From Curtobacterium salicis (GTDB lineage: Bacteria; Actinomycetota; Actinomycetes; Actinomycetales; Microbacteriaceae): a DNA stretch of 64,000 nt. The notes beneath the pieces are model-generated. The model had not been told where the DNA came from, made no database searches, and saw only the letters and a list, made by a program, of their open reading frames with translations. How positions within the stretch are numbered: the stretch's first letter is position 1; the number at the start of each line of letters is the position of its first letter. Made by a program: the position numbers and the translations under genes. Positions 38,126 through 46,624 of this stretch are shown here, one piece after another. The stretch lies in NCBI RefSeq assembly GCF_011759505.1, contig NZ_JAAOYO010000002.1, positions 248,001 through 312,000 on the forward strand. Reading direction: 5' to 3'.

Positions 38126-38939
38126 CGCGCAGACGCAGACCCCGACCGTCGCGACGACGGTGCCGTCCCGGGGCTCCGCCCGACGGTACCGGCAGGCGCT
38201 CTGGCTGCTGACGGTCCGGGATCTGCGCGTGCGGTACTCGACGTCAGCGCTCGGGTACTTCTGGTCGATCCTCGACCCGCTGGTGATGTCGGCGATCTAC
38301 TGGTTCGTCTTCACGCAGGTGTTCCACCGCGGCAAGGTGGGCGAGGAGCCCTACATCGTCTTCCTGCTGACGGCCCTGCTGCCCTGGATGTGGTTCACCG
38401 GTGGCGTCTCGGACTCGACCCGGGCGTTCATCAAGGAAGCCAAGCTGATCCGCTCGACGACCATCCCGCGGAGCATCTGGGTCGCCCGCATCGACGCGTC
38501 GAAGGGCATCGAGTTCCTGCTGAGCATCCCGGTGCTCGCGGTCTTCGTCATCGCGACCGGGGCGCACCTGCACTGGCAGGTCGTGCTGTGGCCGCTCGCG
38601 ATCGTCCTGCAGGCCACCCTCGTGTACGGCCTCGGCCTCATCGTCGCGCCGCTCGTGGTGTTCTTCCGCGACCTCGAGCGGGCGGTGAAGCTCGTCCTGC
38701 GGTTCCTGTTCTACGCATCCCCCGTCATCTACGGGACGCAGGCGCTCCCGGACGCCCTGCACGACATCGCCGCCGTCAACCCGCTCAGCGGCATCTTCGG
38801 CATCTACCGCTCGGCGTTCTTCCCGGGGCAGCTGGACTGGAAGGAAGTGCTCGCGTCGGTGGTCATCACGGGCATCGTCCTCGTCATCGGCCTCGTCGTG
38901 TTCCGTCGCAGCGAGCACCGCGTCCTCAAGGAGCTGTGA
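38118..38939 (+). CDS. ABC-2 type polysaccharide/teichoic acid export permease (TagG-like)
   Basis: A 273-residue permease with six helices. The N-terminal block LTVRDLRVRYSTSALGYFWSILDPL is the hallmark of TagG/Wzm/RfbA polysaccharide exporters and spans about residues 31-55. FIKEAKLIRSTTIPR and the C-terminal NPLSGIFGIYRSAFFPG are also typical. It exports a lipid-linked wall polymer together with the ATPase encoded next, which overlaps by one base. Its ATG lies in the second copy of a 19-bp duplication and has no ribosome site of its own. Confidence 0.92.
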   Translation: MTDAQTQTPTVATTVPSRGSARRYRQALWLLTVRDLRVRYSTSALGYFWSILDPLVMSAIYWFVFTQVFHRGKVGEEPYIVFLLTALLPWMWFTGGVSDSTRAFIKEAKLIRSTTIPRSIWVARIDASKGIEFLLSIPVLAVFVIATGAHLHWQVVLWPLAIVLQATLVYGLGLIVAPLVVFFRDLERAVKLVLRFLFYASPVIYGTQALPDALHDIAAVNPLSGIFGIYRSAFFPGQLDWKEVLASVVITGIVLVIGLVVFRRSEHRVLKEL

Positions 38940-39709
38940 TGACCACGACCCGACCCACGACCGTCCCGCGCACGACCGCACCGGTGATCTCGGTGACGAA
39001 CGCCGGCATCCGGTTCAAGCGCAACCGGCGCGCGAGCCGGAGTTTCAAGGACCTGTTCGGACGCGGTCAGCGCCGACGGAAGGCCGACGAGTTCTGGGCG
39101 CTCCGGGACGTCTCGTTCGACGTCCGTCCGGGCGAGGCGATCGGCGTCGTGGGCCGGAACGGGCAGGGCAAGTCGACGCTGCTCAAGCTCGTCGCCCAGG
39201 TGATGCTGCCGGACGAGGGCCGCGTGCACGTCGGCGCCGGGGTCGCACCCCTGATCGAGATCACCGGCGGCTTCGTCGGTGACCTGACGGTGCGCGACAA
39301 CGTCTACCTGACCGCCGGGTTGCACGGCATGTCCAAGGCGGAGATCCGCTCGGCGTTCGACGAGATCATCGCCTTCGCCGAGATCGCCGACTTCGTCGAC
39401 ACCCCCTACAAGCACCTGTCGAGCGGCATGAAGGTCCGCATCGCGTTCGCCGTCATCTCGCGGTTGGACGAGCCGGTGATCCTGGTCGACGAGGTCCTGG
39501 CCGTGGGCGACAAGAAGTTCCGCGAGAAGTGCTACAAGCGGATCGAGGAGCTCCTGGCCGGGGGCCGGACGCTGTTCTTCGTCTCGCACAGCGACAAGGA
39601 CCTGCGGCGGTTCTGCGACCGCGGGCTGTACCTCGACGGGGGTCGTCTGCAGTTCGACGGGCCGATCGACGACGCCCTGGAACGGTACAACGCCGACCAC
39701 GGCGTCTGA
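38939..39709 (+). CDS. Polysaccharide/teichoic acid export ATPase (TagH-like)
   Basis: A 256-residue ABC ATPase of the TagH/Wzt type. Walker A is GRNGQGKSTLL, the signature LSSGMKVRIAFAV and Walker B ILVDEVLAVGD. An N-terminal segment (KRNRRASRSFKDLFGRG) precedes the ABC core, as usual in this subfamily. There is no C-terminal substrate-binding extension. The ATG overlaps the permease TGA by one base. Confidence 0.93.
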   Translation: MTTTRPTTVPRTTAPVISVTNAGIRFKRNRRASRSFKDLFGRGQRRRKADEFWALRDVSFDVRPGEAIGVVGRNGQGKSTLLKLVAQVMLPDEGRVHVGAGVAPLIEITGGFVGDLTVRDNVYLTAGLHGMSKAEIRSAFDEIIAFAEIADFVDTPYKHLSSGMKVRIAFAVISRLDEPVILVDEVLAVGDKKFREKCYKRIEELLAGGRTLFFVSHSDKDLRRFCDRGLYLDGGRLQFDGPIDDALERYNADHGV

Positions 39710-39804
39710 CACCCACTCCTCCACAACCGAGCACCCCCGGGGCCCGCTCCACAGCCCCGGTCCCCCGCGGGGTCCCCGAGGGCCCCACCGTCGGACCCCA
39801 CCCC

Positions 39805-39810
39805 TAACGT
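39805..39810 (+). promoter_or_regulatory. Leaderless -10 of the small cluster protein
   Basis: TAACGT ends 7 nt before ATG 39818. Confidence 0.55.
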
Positions 39811-39817
39811 GCTCTCC

Positions 39818-40120
39818 ATGCACCACCCCACCACCGCATACCCGGTCCCCTTCGCCGTCGATCGATCCGCGGCACCACGCCGCTACGAACTGGTCAACAC
39901 CAGCTCCGAGACCCTGGACGGTCTCGCCCTCACCCACCTCGGCACGGGCTACTCGCCGCCGCTCGTCGTCCGCCGACTCGAGCCGGGGCGCGGCGTGTCC
40001 CTGGCCGTCTTCGGCGCCGGCCCGCACGAGACCGGGGTCGTCATCGTGCGGTGGCGTCGCCCGGACCGCTCGGAGTACCTGTGGCGGATGTCACTGGCCG
40101 GGCCGGGGCTCGCCCCGTGA
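39818..40120 (+). CDS. Small protein of unknown function in the wall-polymer cluster
   Basis: A 100-residue protein I do not recognise. It has no signal peptide or membrane helix. Predicted beta strands alternate (RRYELVNTSSETLDGLAL, PPLVVRRLEPGRGVSLAVFG, TGVVIVRWRRPDRSEYLWR), suggesting a small beta-sandwich. A TAACGT -10 lies 7 nt before ATG 39818, so it has its own leaderless promoter rather than belonging to the exporter operon. The stop is 3 nt from the stop of the convergent CDP-glycerol-type transferase. Codon use looks like its neighbours. Confidence 0.72.
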   Translation: MHHPTTAYPVPFAVDRSAAPRRYELVNTSSETLDGLALTHLGTGYSPPLVVRRLEPGRGVSLAVFGAGPHETGVVIVRWRRPDRSEYLWRMSLAGPGLAP

Positions 40121-40123
40121 CGC

Positions 40124-41356
40124 TCAGCTGCCCGACCGGGCCCGGGCGACCTCGTGCCACCGTGCGACCAGACGGTCGATCGCGGCGTGGAACCGCGCCG
40201 TCGCGGCTCCGGGCGTGGTGTCGCCGAAGTAGCGCTGCACCCAGTGCCGCAGCCGTGCCAGTTCGTCGGCGTCCGTCGCGGCGCGGTCCACCCGGTCCAC
40301 GACGTCCCCGGCGTCCTCCGCCCGCAGCCAGTTCGCATCCCCCAGGTACCCGCGCTCGTCGACGTCCGCCTCGGGCGACACCGGTCGGGTGACGATCAGG
40401 GGCTTGCCCACGGCCAGGCGGTCGTAGATCATCGCGCTGATGTCGGTGATCGCGACGTCGGCCGCGGCGAGCTGCCACCCCAGCGTCGGCCCGTCGTCGT
40501 GCACGTGGTGCGCCGACGGGTCGGCGGCGTTCGCGGCCGCGATGGCGGCGACGATCCGCTGGTGCGCGGCCCGGTAGTCGTCGTCGAGCACTCCGCTGCG
40601 GGGGTGCGGCCGGTAGACCAGGCGGTGTCGCGGCGACGCGAGGACCCGTTCGGCGATGGTCGTGCCGTGGCTGGCGATCGACCCGTAGGCCGCGGCTGCG
40701 CGGTCCCCTTCCCAGGTCGGCGCGTACAGCACGACGGTGCGGTCGTCGGCCGGGTACGGCGGTTCACCGGCGAAGTGGTCGGCCTGCGGGCGACCGATCG
40801 CGATCGTCCGGGCGTCCAGATCGTAGTCCCACAGCGCCTCGGCGAGTCGGTCACGGGCGGCGTCGCCGGCGATGAGCGCGGCGTCGTAGGCCTTGAACTG
40901 GTTCGTCGTCATGTACATCTTGTCGCTCTCGCCGTGGTTGACGAAGACGTGCCACATCCGCCCGTACCGCATCATCTGGAAGTTGCGGGCGTTCTGGTTG
41001 ACGTAGAGCACCACCTTCGGCGCCTGCTCGGTGACGAAGCGCTCGAGGTCCACCACCTGGCGGGCGTAGACCACGGGGACGGGCGACTCGTCCGCCAGCG
41101 CCAGCATCGCGCCCGGGCTCCGGGACACGATCGCCACGCCCCGGTGCTCCGCCAGTGCGGCGAGCGGGCTGTACCACTGTCGGATCTGGTACATGTTCAC
41201 CGGGCCGTCGGCGAAGTAGACGGCGATCTCGACCGTGCCGGGTGCGGGCGTCGGGACCGACGGCAGCCGACGTGCCAGCTGCGCCCGTGTCTGTCGTGAG
41301 CGCAGGAGCCGGCCGGCGAGCCGGATCGCGGTGCGGGCGTCCTTGACGATGGCCAT
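40124..41356 (-). CDS. CDP-glycerol:glycerophosphate glycerophosphotransferase family protein
   Basis: A 410-residue member of the TagF/TagB family, which transfers polyol phosphates from CDP-polyols to a wall polymer. Visible blocks are KVVLYVNQNARNFQMMRY, FVNHGESDK (the catalytic-type His in NHGESDK), VLYAPTWEGDR, LVYRPHPRSG (phosphate binding) and ITDISAMIYDRL. At 410 residues it holds the catalytic domain without a long N-terminal extension. AGGAG lies 8 nt before the ATG. It is last of the minus-strand part of the cluster, 101 nt after the second glycosyltransferase. The polyol (glycerol, ribitol or another) is not decidable. Confidence 0.9.
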   Translation of the reverse strand: MAIVKDARTAIRLAGRLLRSRQTRAQLARRLPSVPTPAPGTVEIAVYFADGPVNMYQIRQWYSPLAALAEHRGVAIVSRSPGAMLALADESPVPVVYARQVVDLERFVTEQAPKVVLYVNQNARNFQMMRYGRMWHVFVNHGESDKMYMTTNQFKAYDAALIAGDAARDRLAEALWDYDLDARTIAIGRPQADHFAGEPPYPADDRTVVLYAPTWEGDRAAAAYGSIASHGTTIAERVLASPRHRLVYRPHPRSGVLDDDYRAAHQRIVAAIAAANAADPSAHHVHDDGPTLGWQLAAADVAITDISAMIYDRLAVGKPLIVTRPVSPEADVDERGYLGDANWLRAEDAGDVVDRVDRAATDADELARLRHWVQRYFGDTTPGAATARFHAAIDRLVARWHEVARARSGS

Positions 41357-41396
41357 GCTGTGCTCCTGGGCAGTGGGTCGGGCAGGTCGTGCGTGT

Positions 41397-41416
41397 GGTG
41401 CGGTGCGGTGCGGTGC
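41397..41416. repeat. GGTGC pentanucleotide repeat, four copies
   Basis: Four exact GGTGC units (41397-41416) lie 40 nt upstream of the CDP-glycerol-type transferase start, within its spacer from the preceding gene. Confidence 0.85.
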
Positions 41417-41457
41417 GGTCGGACCGGAGGTGCGCCTCCCACTCCGTCCCGCCGGTG

Positions 41458-42366
41458 TCAGACGACAGGCGGTCGGCCTGCCAGCGTCATGCGACCGATC
41501 GTGAGCCATCCCATCACGTGGGCCGGACCGCAGTCGGTGCGCCACCCCTCGGTGACACCGCCGAACCAGGTCGCGAGCCGACGCGGCGACCGCCACCACC
41601 GGAGCACCTGGATCGCGGCCCAGCTGCCGACGTAGACGGGCCGGAGCACGGCGGGCAGGTTGCGCCGGGCGAGCCAGACGCGGTTCCGGGCGTTGAGGCG
41701 CACGTACTCGCGGTGACGCGCCGGGTCGATGGCCGGGTGGTTCGCGACGAGCTCCCCCGCGTACCATGCTCGGCGGCCGGCGTCCCAGACGCGCCAGGCG
41801 AGCTCGATGCCCTCGTGCGCGTAGAAGTACTCGGCTCCCCACCCGCCGACGGCACGCCACACGTCCATCGGCAGGACGACGGCACCCTCCCACACGGAGA
41901 ACACCGGTGAGCTCTCTTGCGGGTCGCCCTTCCGGATCCGGGGAACCCAGCGACGGGGGTTGGCCGCGCCGGCGGGGTCGACGACCCGGGGCTGCACCAG
42001 TCCGAGCGACGGGTCGTGCTCGAACAGTGCGATCGCGTCACGGAGGAACGTCGGCGACGGCACCGAGGCGTCGTCGTCGAGGAAGAACACGTAGTCGCCG
42101 TCGACCTCGGCGGCACCGGCGTTCCGGCCGGCGGGGATACCGAGGTTCTCCGGCAGGGCGAGGGCGCGCACGTCGTCGGGCAGTCCGACCGGCTGCCACC
42201 CGTTGCCGACGCAGACGACGTCGAGTTCGACGTCCTGCTGCGCGAGCACGCTCTCGAGGCCGCGGCGCAGGTCCTCCGGCCGCGTGCCCTGCGACAGGCT
42301 GACCACTGCGACCCGCGGTCGTCCGCGATGCGGGACGGCGCGACGCCGGACGGTGCCGGGAGTCAC
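41458..42366 (-). CDS. Glycosyltransferase family 2
   Basis: A 302-residue GT-A glycosyltransferase. It starts VAVVSLSQGTRPEDLRRGLE, with the first sugar-nucleotide Asp replaced in the usual VxxxxR pattern. The DxD motif is FFLDDDASVPSP, and the acceptor-side ED motif is represented by HEGIELAWR. It resembles rhamnosyl/galactofuranosyl transferases (NLGIPAGRNAG). The GTG at 42366 overlaps the stop of the CDP-alcohol phosphotransferase (GTGA). The sugar donor is unknown. Confidence 0.88.
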   Translation of the reverse strand: MTPGTVRRRAVPHRGRPRVAVVSLSQGTRPEDLRRGLESVLAQQDVELDVVCVGNGWQPVGLPDDVRALALPENLGIPAGRNAGAAEVDGDYVFFLDDDASVPSPTFLRDAIALFEHDPSLGLVQPRVVDPAGAANPRRWVPRIRKGDPQESSPVFSVWEGAVVLPMDVWRAVGGWGAEYFYAHEGIELAWRVWDAGRRAWYAGELVANHPAIDPARHREYVRLNARNRVWLARRNLPAVLRPVYVGSWAAIQVLRWWRSPRRLATWFGGVTEGWRTDCGPAHVMGWLTIGRMTLAGRPPVV

Positions 42367-43220
42367 GCGCGGACCCGCTTCGACGAGATGATCGCCAGGA
42401 AGTGACCGGCAGTCGCGAGGACCGCCAGGGGCAGGAGGGCGCCGACCAGGATCCGGTCGGCGAGCGGGTGCCCGATGACGAGCGCCAGGAGCGCGACGAC
42501 GAAGGTGATGATCGTGAGTTCGACCGAGTGGTACAGACGGTGGAACGGCAGGAACCGGGCGATGCGGCGGAGCGTGGCGAGCCGGGCACCCGACGGGGCG
42601 GTGACCCCGTCGCGTCGGTCCGCGAGCTTCTCCATGCCGCCGTGGGCACGCGCCACGTGGACCATGTCGTTGAGCGCCTTGTTGAGGACGATCACCAGGC
42701 CGAGGGCGCAGCCGATCGTCGTCCACATCCAGTCGGCGCCGTGCACGGGCCAGGTCGCTGCGCGCACGCCGAGCGCGATGGGGATGAGCCCCTCGGTCGT
42801 GTAGTGCCCGACCTTGTCGAGGAAGATGCCGGCCGGCGAGCGGGTCCCACGCCACCGCGCGACCTCGCCGTCGGAGCAGTCGACGAGCATCTGCAGTTGG
42901 CCGAGCACGAGCGCGAGCAGGGCACCCCAGATGCCCGGGATCAGGAGCGCGGCCGCGGTGGACCAGCCGACCAGGATCATCAGGCCGGTGACCTGGTTCG
43001 CGCTGACCCGGGTCCGCAGCAGCACCGACGTCAGGTACGGCGAGATGTCCCGCAGGTAGAGCGACGCCGTCCAGTGCTCGGCGTTCGCGCGCGCCCGGAC
43101 CTCGTCCGGCTGCGCCACCGCCCGCAGCTCGGCGATCGAGGTGGGCCGGCTGAAGCCGCGGCCGTTCCGGGGATCGGGCACGCCGCCGTTCCCGAGGTCG
43201 TCGTCCGCCATGTCGGTCAC
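42363..43220 (-). CDS. CDP-alcohol phosphatidyltransferase family protein
   Basis: A 285-residue membrane enzyme with about six helices. The CDP-alcohol phosphotransferase motif is readable: Asp114, Asp117-Gly118, Ala121-Arg122, Gly131 and Asp135. The last position, an Asp in phospholipid synthases, is His139 (FLDKVGHY). As far as I recall this His variant also occurs in related cluster genes of other actinobacteria. The enzyme should transfer an alcohol phosphate from a CDP-alcohol to a membrane or polymer acceptor. GTG 43220 overlaps the upstream stop (GTGA); ATG 43211 is the alternative. The product of the nucleotidyltransferase at 37306 is a plausible donor. Confidence 0.87.
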   Translation of the reverse strand: MTDMADDDLGNGGVPDPRNGRGFSRPTSIAELRAVAQPDEVRARANAEHWTASLYLRDISPYLTSVLLRTRVSANQVTGLMILVGWSTAAALLIPGIWGALLALVLGQLQMLVDCSDGEVARWRGTRSPAGIFLDKVGHYTTEGLIPIALGVRAATWPVHGADWMWTTIGCALGLVIVLNKALNDMVHVARAHGGMEKLADRRDGVTAPSGARLATLRRIARFLPFHRLYHSVELTIITFVVALLALVIGHPLADRILVGALLPLAVLATAGHFLAIISSKRVRA

Positions 43221-44260
43221 CGTCCCGTGTGTGTGGTCAGATCGGAGGTCCGTGTCAGGAACCCGATGATGAAGCCGACACCCCAGCCGACGTGGATGCA
43301 CGGCAGGACGACGAGCAACCACGCCCGCGTCGCCGGCACCGATCGCCGCGACACCGCGAGGGCACCGACGACGACGAAGAGCAGGTAGACCGCCGGGATG
43401 GCGAACCCGGTCATCGCCCACGCCACCGGCGACCCGAACAGCGCCCCGACGACGCCGACGAGTCCGGCGACCAGCCCGAGGGCGACGGCCAGGACCATCA
43501 CCGGCGGCACGAAGTAGCGGAGGCCGTTGCCCGCGGGGAATCGTCGGGCAAGTTCGCCCCGCCAGAGCCCGGTGGCGACGAACTGGCGCACCAGGCGCTT
43601 CAGGCTCGGCCGCGGGCGGTACGTGACGACGAGTTCCGGGGTGAACCAGACCGTGCCGCCCGTCGTCCGCAGCCGCCGGTTGAGCTCCCAGTCCTGCCCG
43701 CGCTTGATGCCCTCGTCGAAGAGCCCGACCGCGAACAGCCGCTCGCGGCGGAACACCCCGAGGTACGCCGTCTCGGCTGGTCCGGCCTGACCGCCGACGT
43801 GGTGCGGCGTGCCGCCGAGCCCGACACGGCTGCCGTAGGCGAGGGCCACGGCCTGTTCGAACGGCGTCCGTCCCTCGGCCCGCATGATGCCGCCGACGTT
43901 GTCCGCGCCGGACTCCTGCAGGGTGCGGACCGCGATGCGCGTGTAGTCGGGCGGCAGGACGCTGTGCGCGTCCACGCGCACCACGATGGGGTGCTCGGAG
44001 GCACGGATCGCGACGTTGAGACCGGCCGGCGTGGACCCGACCGGGTTGTCGACCGCGCGGATCCGCGGGTCCGCGGCGCTCATCTCGGCCACGAGTTCGT
44101 TGGTGCCGTCGATCGAGGGCCCGAGCGCCAGGATGACCTCGAACGGCCCGGCGTAGTCCTGCTCGAGCAGGCTGCCGACGGCGGCACGGACCTCGGTCAC
44201 CTCGTTGAGGACGGGCATGACGTAGGAGACACCCGGCAGGGCCTGTCCGTCGTGCTGCAT
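43217..44260 (-). CDS. Glycosyltransferase family 2, membrane-anchored
   Basis: A 347-residue family-2 glycosyltransferase. The N-terminal GT-A domain begins VSYVMPVLNEVTEVRAAVGS; VVRVDAHSVLPPDY holds the DxD-like motif, and GQDWELNRRLR is the acceptor-side (ED/Q..RW-like) region. Three to four C-terminal helices anchor it (from about residue 250). It resembles exopolysaccharide transferases of the succinoglycan ExoA type. GAGGA lies 5 nt before ATG 44260. It is first of four co-directional genes. Confidence 0.9.
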   Translation of the reverse strand: MQHDGQALPGVSYVMPVLNEVTEVRAAVGSLLEQDYAGPFEVILALGPSIDGTNELVAEMSAADPRIRAVDNPVGSTPAGLNVAIRASEHPIVVRVDAHSVLPPDYTRIAVRTLQESGADNVGGIMRAEGRTPFEQAVALAYGSRVGLGGTPHHVGGQAGPAETAYLGVFRRERLFAVGLFDEGIKRGQDWELNRRLRTTGGTVWFTPELVVTYRPRPSLKRLVRQFVATGLWRGELARRFPAGNGLRYFVPPVMVLAVALGLVAGLVGVVGALFGSPVAWAMTGFAIPAVYLLFVVVGALAVSRRSVPATRAWLLVVLPCIHVGWGVGFIIGFLTRTSDLTTHTGR

Positions 44261-44416
44261 GTGATCCTCGGGGTCCGGCGGGCGCGACACGACCCGACCG
44301 GGCCGCCCCGCAGAGCGGACCGAGCCTATCAAGCACCCGAGTTGCCCACCTGGCCGCCTCCTGGAGCCGGTGACCGACCGTGCCGACGGCGCGTCACGTC
44401 CGCGTCCCCCGGACGG

Positions 44417-44454
44417 ACGTCAGGCCCGCCACCGGCTGGAGGCGGGCCTGACGT
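44417..44454 (-). terminator. Terminator of the HtrA-type protease gene
   Basis: A perfect 14-bp stem (44417-44430 with 44441-44454, arm ACGTCAGGCCCGCC) and a 10-nt loop, 16 bases past the stop. Confidence 0.85.
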
Positions 44455-44470
44455 CGTCAGGACGGTCGGG

Positions 44471-46324
44471 TCACTTCGAGCTGTCGTACGTCCCGAGTGT
44501 GACGTCCGCCGTCCGGCTCTCGCCGTTGCGGACGTAGGTGACCTTCGTCTTCGCACCACCGGCGAAGAAGCGCACCTGCGCGGTGAGGTCCGTCGCGTCG
44601 GCGATGGTGGCGTCACCGAGCTTCGTCACGACGTCGCCCTTCTGCAGGCCCGCGTCCGCCGCAGCGCCACCGGAGACGACCGACTTGATGACGGCACCGA
44701 CCTGCGAGGCGTTGGCGTCCTCCGTCGCGTCCCCGACCGAGGCGCCGAGCAGACCGTGGGTGGCCTTTCCGTTGTCGACGATCTCGGAGGCGACACGCTT
44801 GACCAGGTTCGACGGGATCGAGAACCCGACGCCGATGCTGCCGGACTGGGAGCCCGACGAGCTCGAGCTGCCGGCGCTGGCGATCGCGACGTTGATGCCG
44901 ATCAACCGACCCTTGTCGTCGAGGAGCGCGCCGCCCGAGTTGCCCGGGTTGATCGACGCGTCGGTCTGGATCACCGGCAGCGACACCGTGGTGCTCGCGG
45001 AGGGACTGCTGCCGTTGTCGCCGTTGCCCCAGAAGTCGAACGGGCCGTTGCCGTTGTTGCCCTGGCCCTCGTTGGAGTCGCCGCCCGCGTTCGGGTCGCT
45101 CGAGGTGACCTGGATGCTGCGGTTCAGGGTCGAGACGATGCCGTCCGTGACGGTGTTCGACAGGCCGAGCGGCGCGCCGATCGCCACGGCGGTGTCGCCG
45201 ACGTTGAGCTTCGACGAGTCGGCGAAGTCCATCGGGGTGAGGTCCGGCGCGTCGATCTTGATGACCGCGAGGTCCACCGTCGGGTCGGTGCCGACGAGCG
45301 TGCCCTTGTAGACGCGGCCGTTCGAGGTCGTCACCGAGATGGTGCCGCTCGAGCTGTCGCCGTCGAGCGTCACCACGTGGGTGTTGGTGACGATGTAGCC
45401 GTCCTTGTCGAGGATGACGCCCGAGCCGGTGCCGGCCTCGCTGCTCGCCGACACGTTGATCGTGACGACGGAGGGCGTGGCCTTCGCGGCGACCGCGGTC
45501 ACGACGGTGGCGGAGTCGTAGTCGTTGACGGTGAGGTTGCCGCCGCTCTGCGAGGAGCCGGAGCTGCTCGTCGTGGTGTCGCCGCCGGTGGCCGAGTCGG
45601 CCGCCCAGACGATGCCGCCGCCGATGAGACCGCCGACCAGGGCGATCGCGACGGCCGGCAGGAGCAGCCGGTTGCGGCCGGAACGGTCGCGCGTGGTGGT
45701 GCCGGTCGCCGCCTGGGCACCGGAGAAGTAGTGACCGTTCGCGCGCTGCTGGTCTGCGGCGTCGCCGAACGAGCTCGTCGCGGAGGCCGGCGGCTGGTCT
45801 GCGGACGGGGTCGGGCCCGCGGCGCCGGAGTACTCGCCGTACCGGGGGCGGTCCTGGCCGTACTGGCCCTGCTGCCCGTACTGGCCCTGCTCGCCGTACT
45901 GACCCTGCTGGCCGTACTGCTGCGGTGCCTGCCCGTACTGGCCCTGGCCGTACTGACCCTGCTGCGGCGCCTGGCCGTACTGACCCTGCTGGCCGTACTG
46001 GGAGCCCTGGCCGTACTGGCTCTGCTGGCCGTACTGGCCCTGCTGCCCGTACTGCGAGTCCTGGCCGTACTGGCTCTGCTGGCCGTACTGGCCCTGCTGC
46101 GAGTACTGGCCGTACTGGCCGTACTCCGGGTACGGCGCGGTGTACTGGTCCGTCGGGTGGTCGGAGGCGGCGGCATGCGTCCCGTCCGCTGCTGGAGTCG
46201 TCCCCACCACGTCCGTGTCGTCGGCGTCGCGGTGCCCGTACCGGGTGCCGTCCGCCTCGTCCGGACCGGTGGTCTCGTCGCGACGGTCGTCGTCGCCGTG
46301 CCCGTTGGGCGTGGTGTCGCTCAT
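44471..46324 (-). CDS. HtrA/DegP-type serine protease with YGQ-repeat N-terminus
   Basis: A 617-residue membrane-anchored protease. Residues 1-215 are cytoplasmic and disordered: an acidic start, then about fifteen YGQ(Q/G/D)(G/S)Q repeats (68-163). One helix (219-241) crosses the membrane. The trypsin-like domain has His316 (TNTHVV), Asp351 (TVDLAVI) and Ser463 (PGNSGG), with a Gly/Asn/Asp-rich insertion near 410-445. The C-terminal PDZ domain starts about GLLGASVGDAT. It probably degrades or monitors misfolded envelope proteins. GGAGC lies about 10 nt before the ATG. The open frame continues far upstream antisense to the aminotransferase and should not be used. Confidence 0.93.
   Translation of the reverse strand: MSDTTPNGHGDDDRRDETTGPDEADGTRYGHRDADDTDVVGTTPAADGTHAAASDHPTDQYTAPYPEYGQYGQYSQQGQYGQQSQYGQDSQYGQQGQYGQQSQYGQGSQYGQQGQYGQAPQQGQYGQGQYGQAPQQYGQQGQYGEQGQYGQQGQYGQDRPRYGEYSGAAGPTPSADQPPASATSSFGDAADQQRANGHYFSGAQAATGTTTRDRSGRNRLLLPAVAIALVGGLIGGGIVWAADSATGGDTTTSSSGSSQSGGNLTVNDYDSATVVTAVAAKATPSVVTINVSASSEAGTGSGVILDKDGYIVTNTHVVTLDGDSSSGTISVTTSNGRVYKGTLVGTDPTVDLAVIKIDAPDLTPMDFADSSKLNVGDTAVAIGAPLGLSNTVTDGIVSTLNRSIQVTSSDPNAGGDSNEGQGNNGNGPFDFWGNGDNGSSPSASTTVSLPVIQTDASINPGNSGGALLDDKGRLIGINVAIASAGSSSSSGSQSGSIGVGFSIPSNLVKRVASEIVDNGKATHGLLGASVGDATEDANASQVGAVIKSVVSGGAAADAGLQKGDVVTKLGDATIADATDLTAQVRFFAGGAKTKVTYVRNGESRTADVTLGTYDSSK
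45836..46123. repeat. Coding minisatellite for the YGQ repeats
   Basis: Units of 15-27 bp containing GGCCAGTACGGCC-like sequence (minus strand) encode the Tyr-Gly-Gln repeats of the HtrA-type protease. All unit lengths are multiples of three. Confidence 0.85.
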
Positions 46325-46624
46325 GCTGGACGTGCTCCTTTCAAGCTCCTGCAGTCTCCCCCACCGACCTGGGCGGTCATGATGGCGCACCTGCGAGCTG
46401 GCCAAGCCGATCGTATGCGTCAGCTGTGTGCCGGGTCCGCAGGAGTCGGCACACGAACAGCGGCCGACCGTCACGAGCCGGGCTCGCCCACGTCCGCCGG
46501 TGTCATCCGGCGTCCGCCGGGATCGTCCATGGTCCATCGGGGTCGGCACGGGGCGGACGCTAGGTTGGTGGCCAGCGCGCGCCGTGCCTCCCGTCCGGCG
46601 CCTCGACGTCGAGAGGGGTCGCAC
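46325..46624. promoter_or_regulatory. Divergent promoter region of the protease and aminotransferase genes
   Basis: A 300-bp spacer without a gene. On the minus strand TACGAT (46410-46415) may be the protease -10, giving an 80-nt leader. On the plus strand TAGGTT (46561-46566) may be the aminotransferase -10; its leader includes CGTGCCTCCCG (46583-46593, the recurrent motif reversed) inside a small hairpin. GAGAGGGG precedes the ATG at 46625. Confidence 0.45.
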
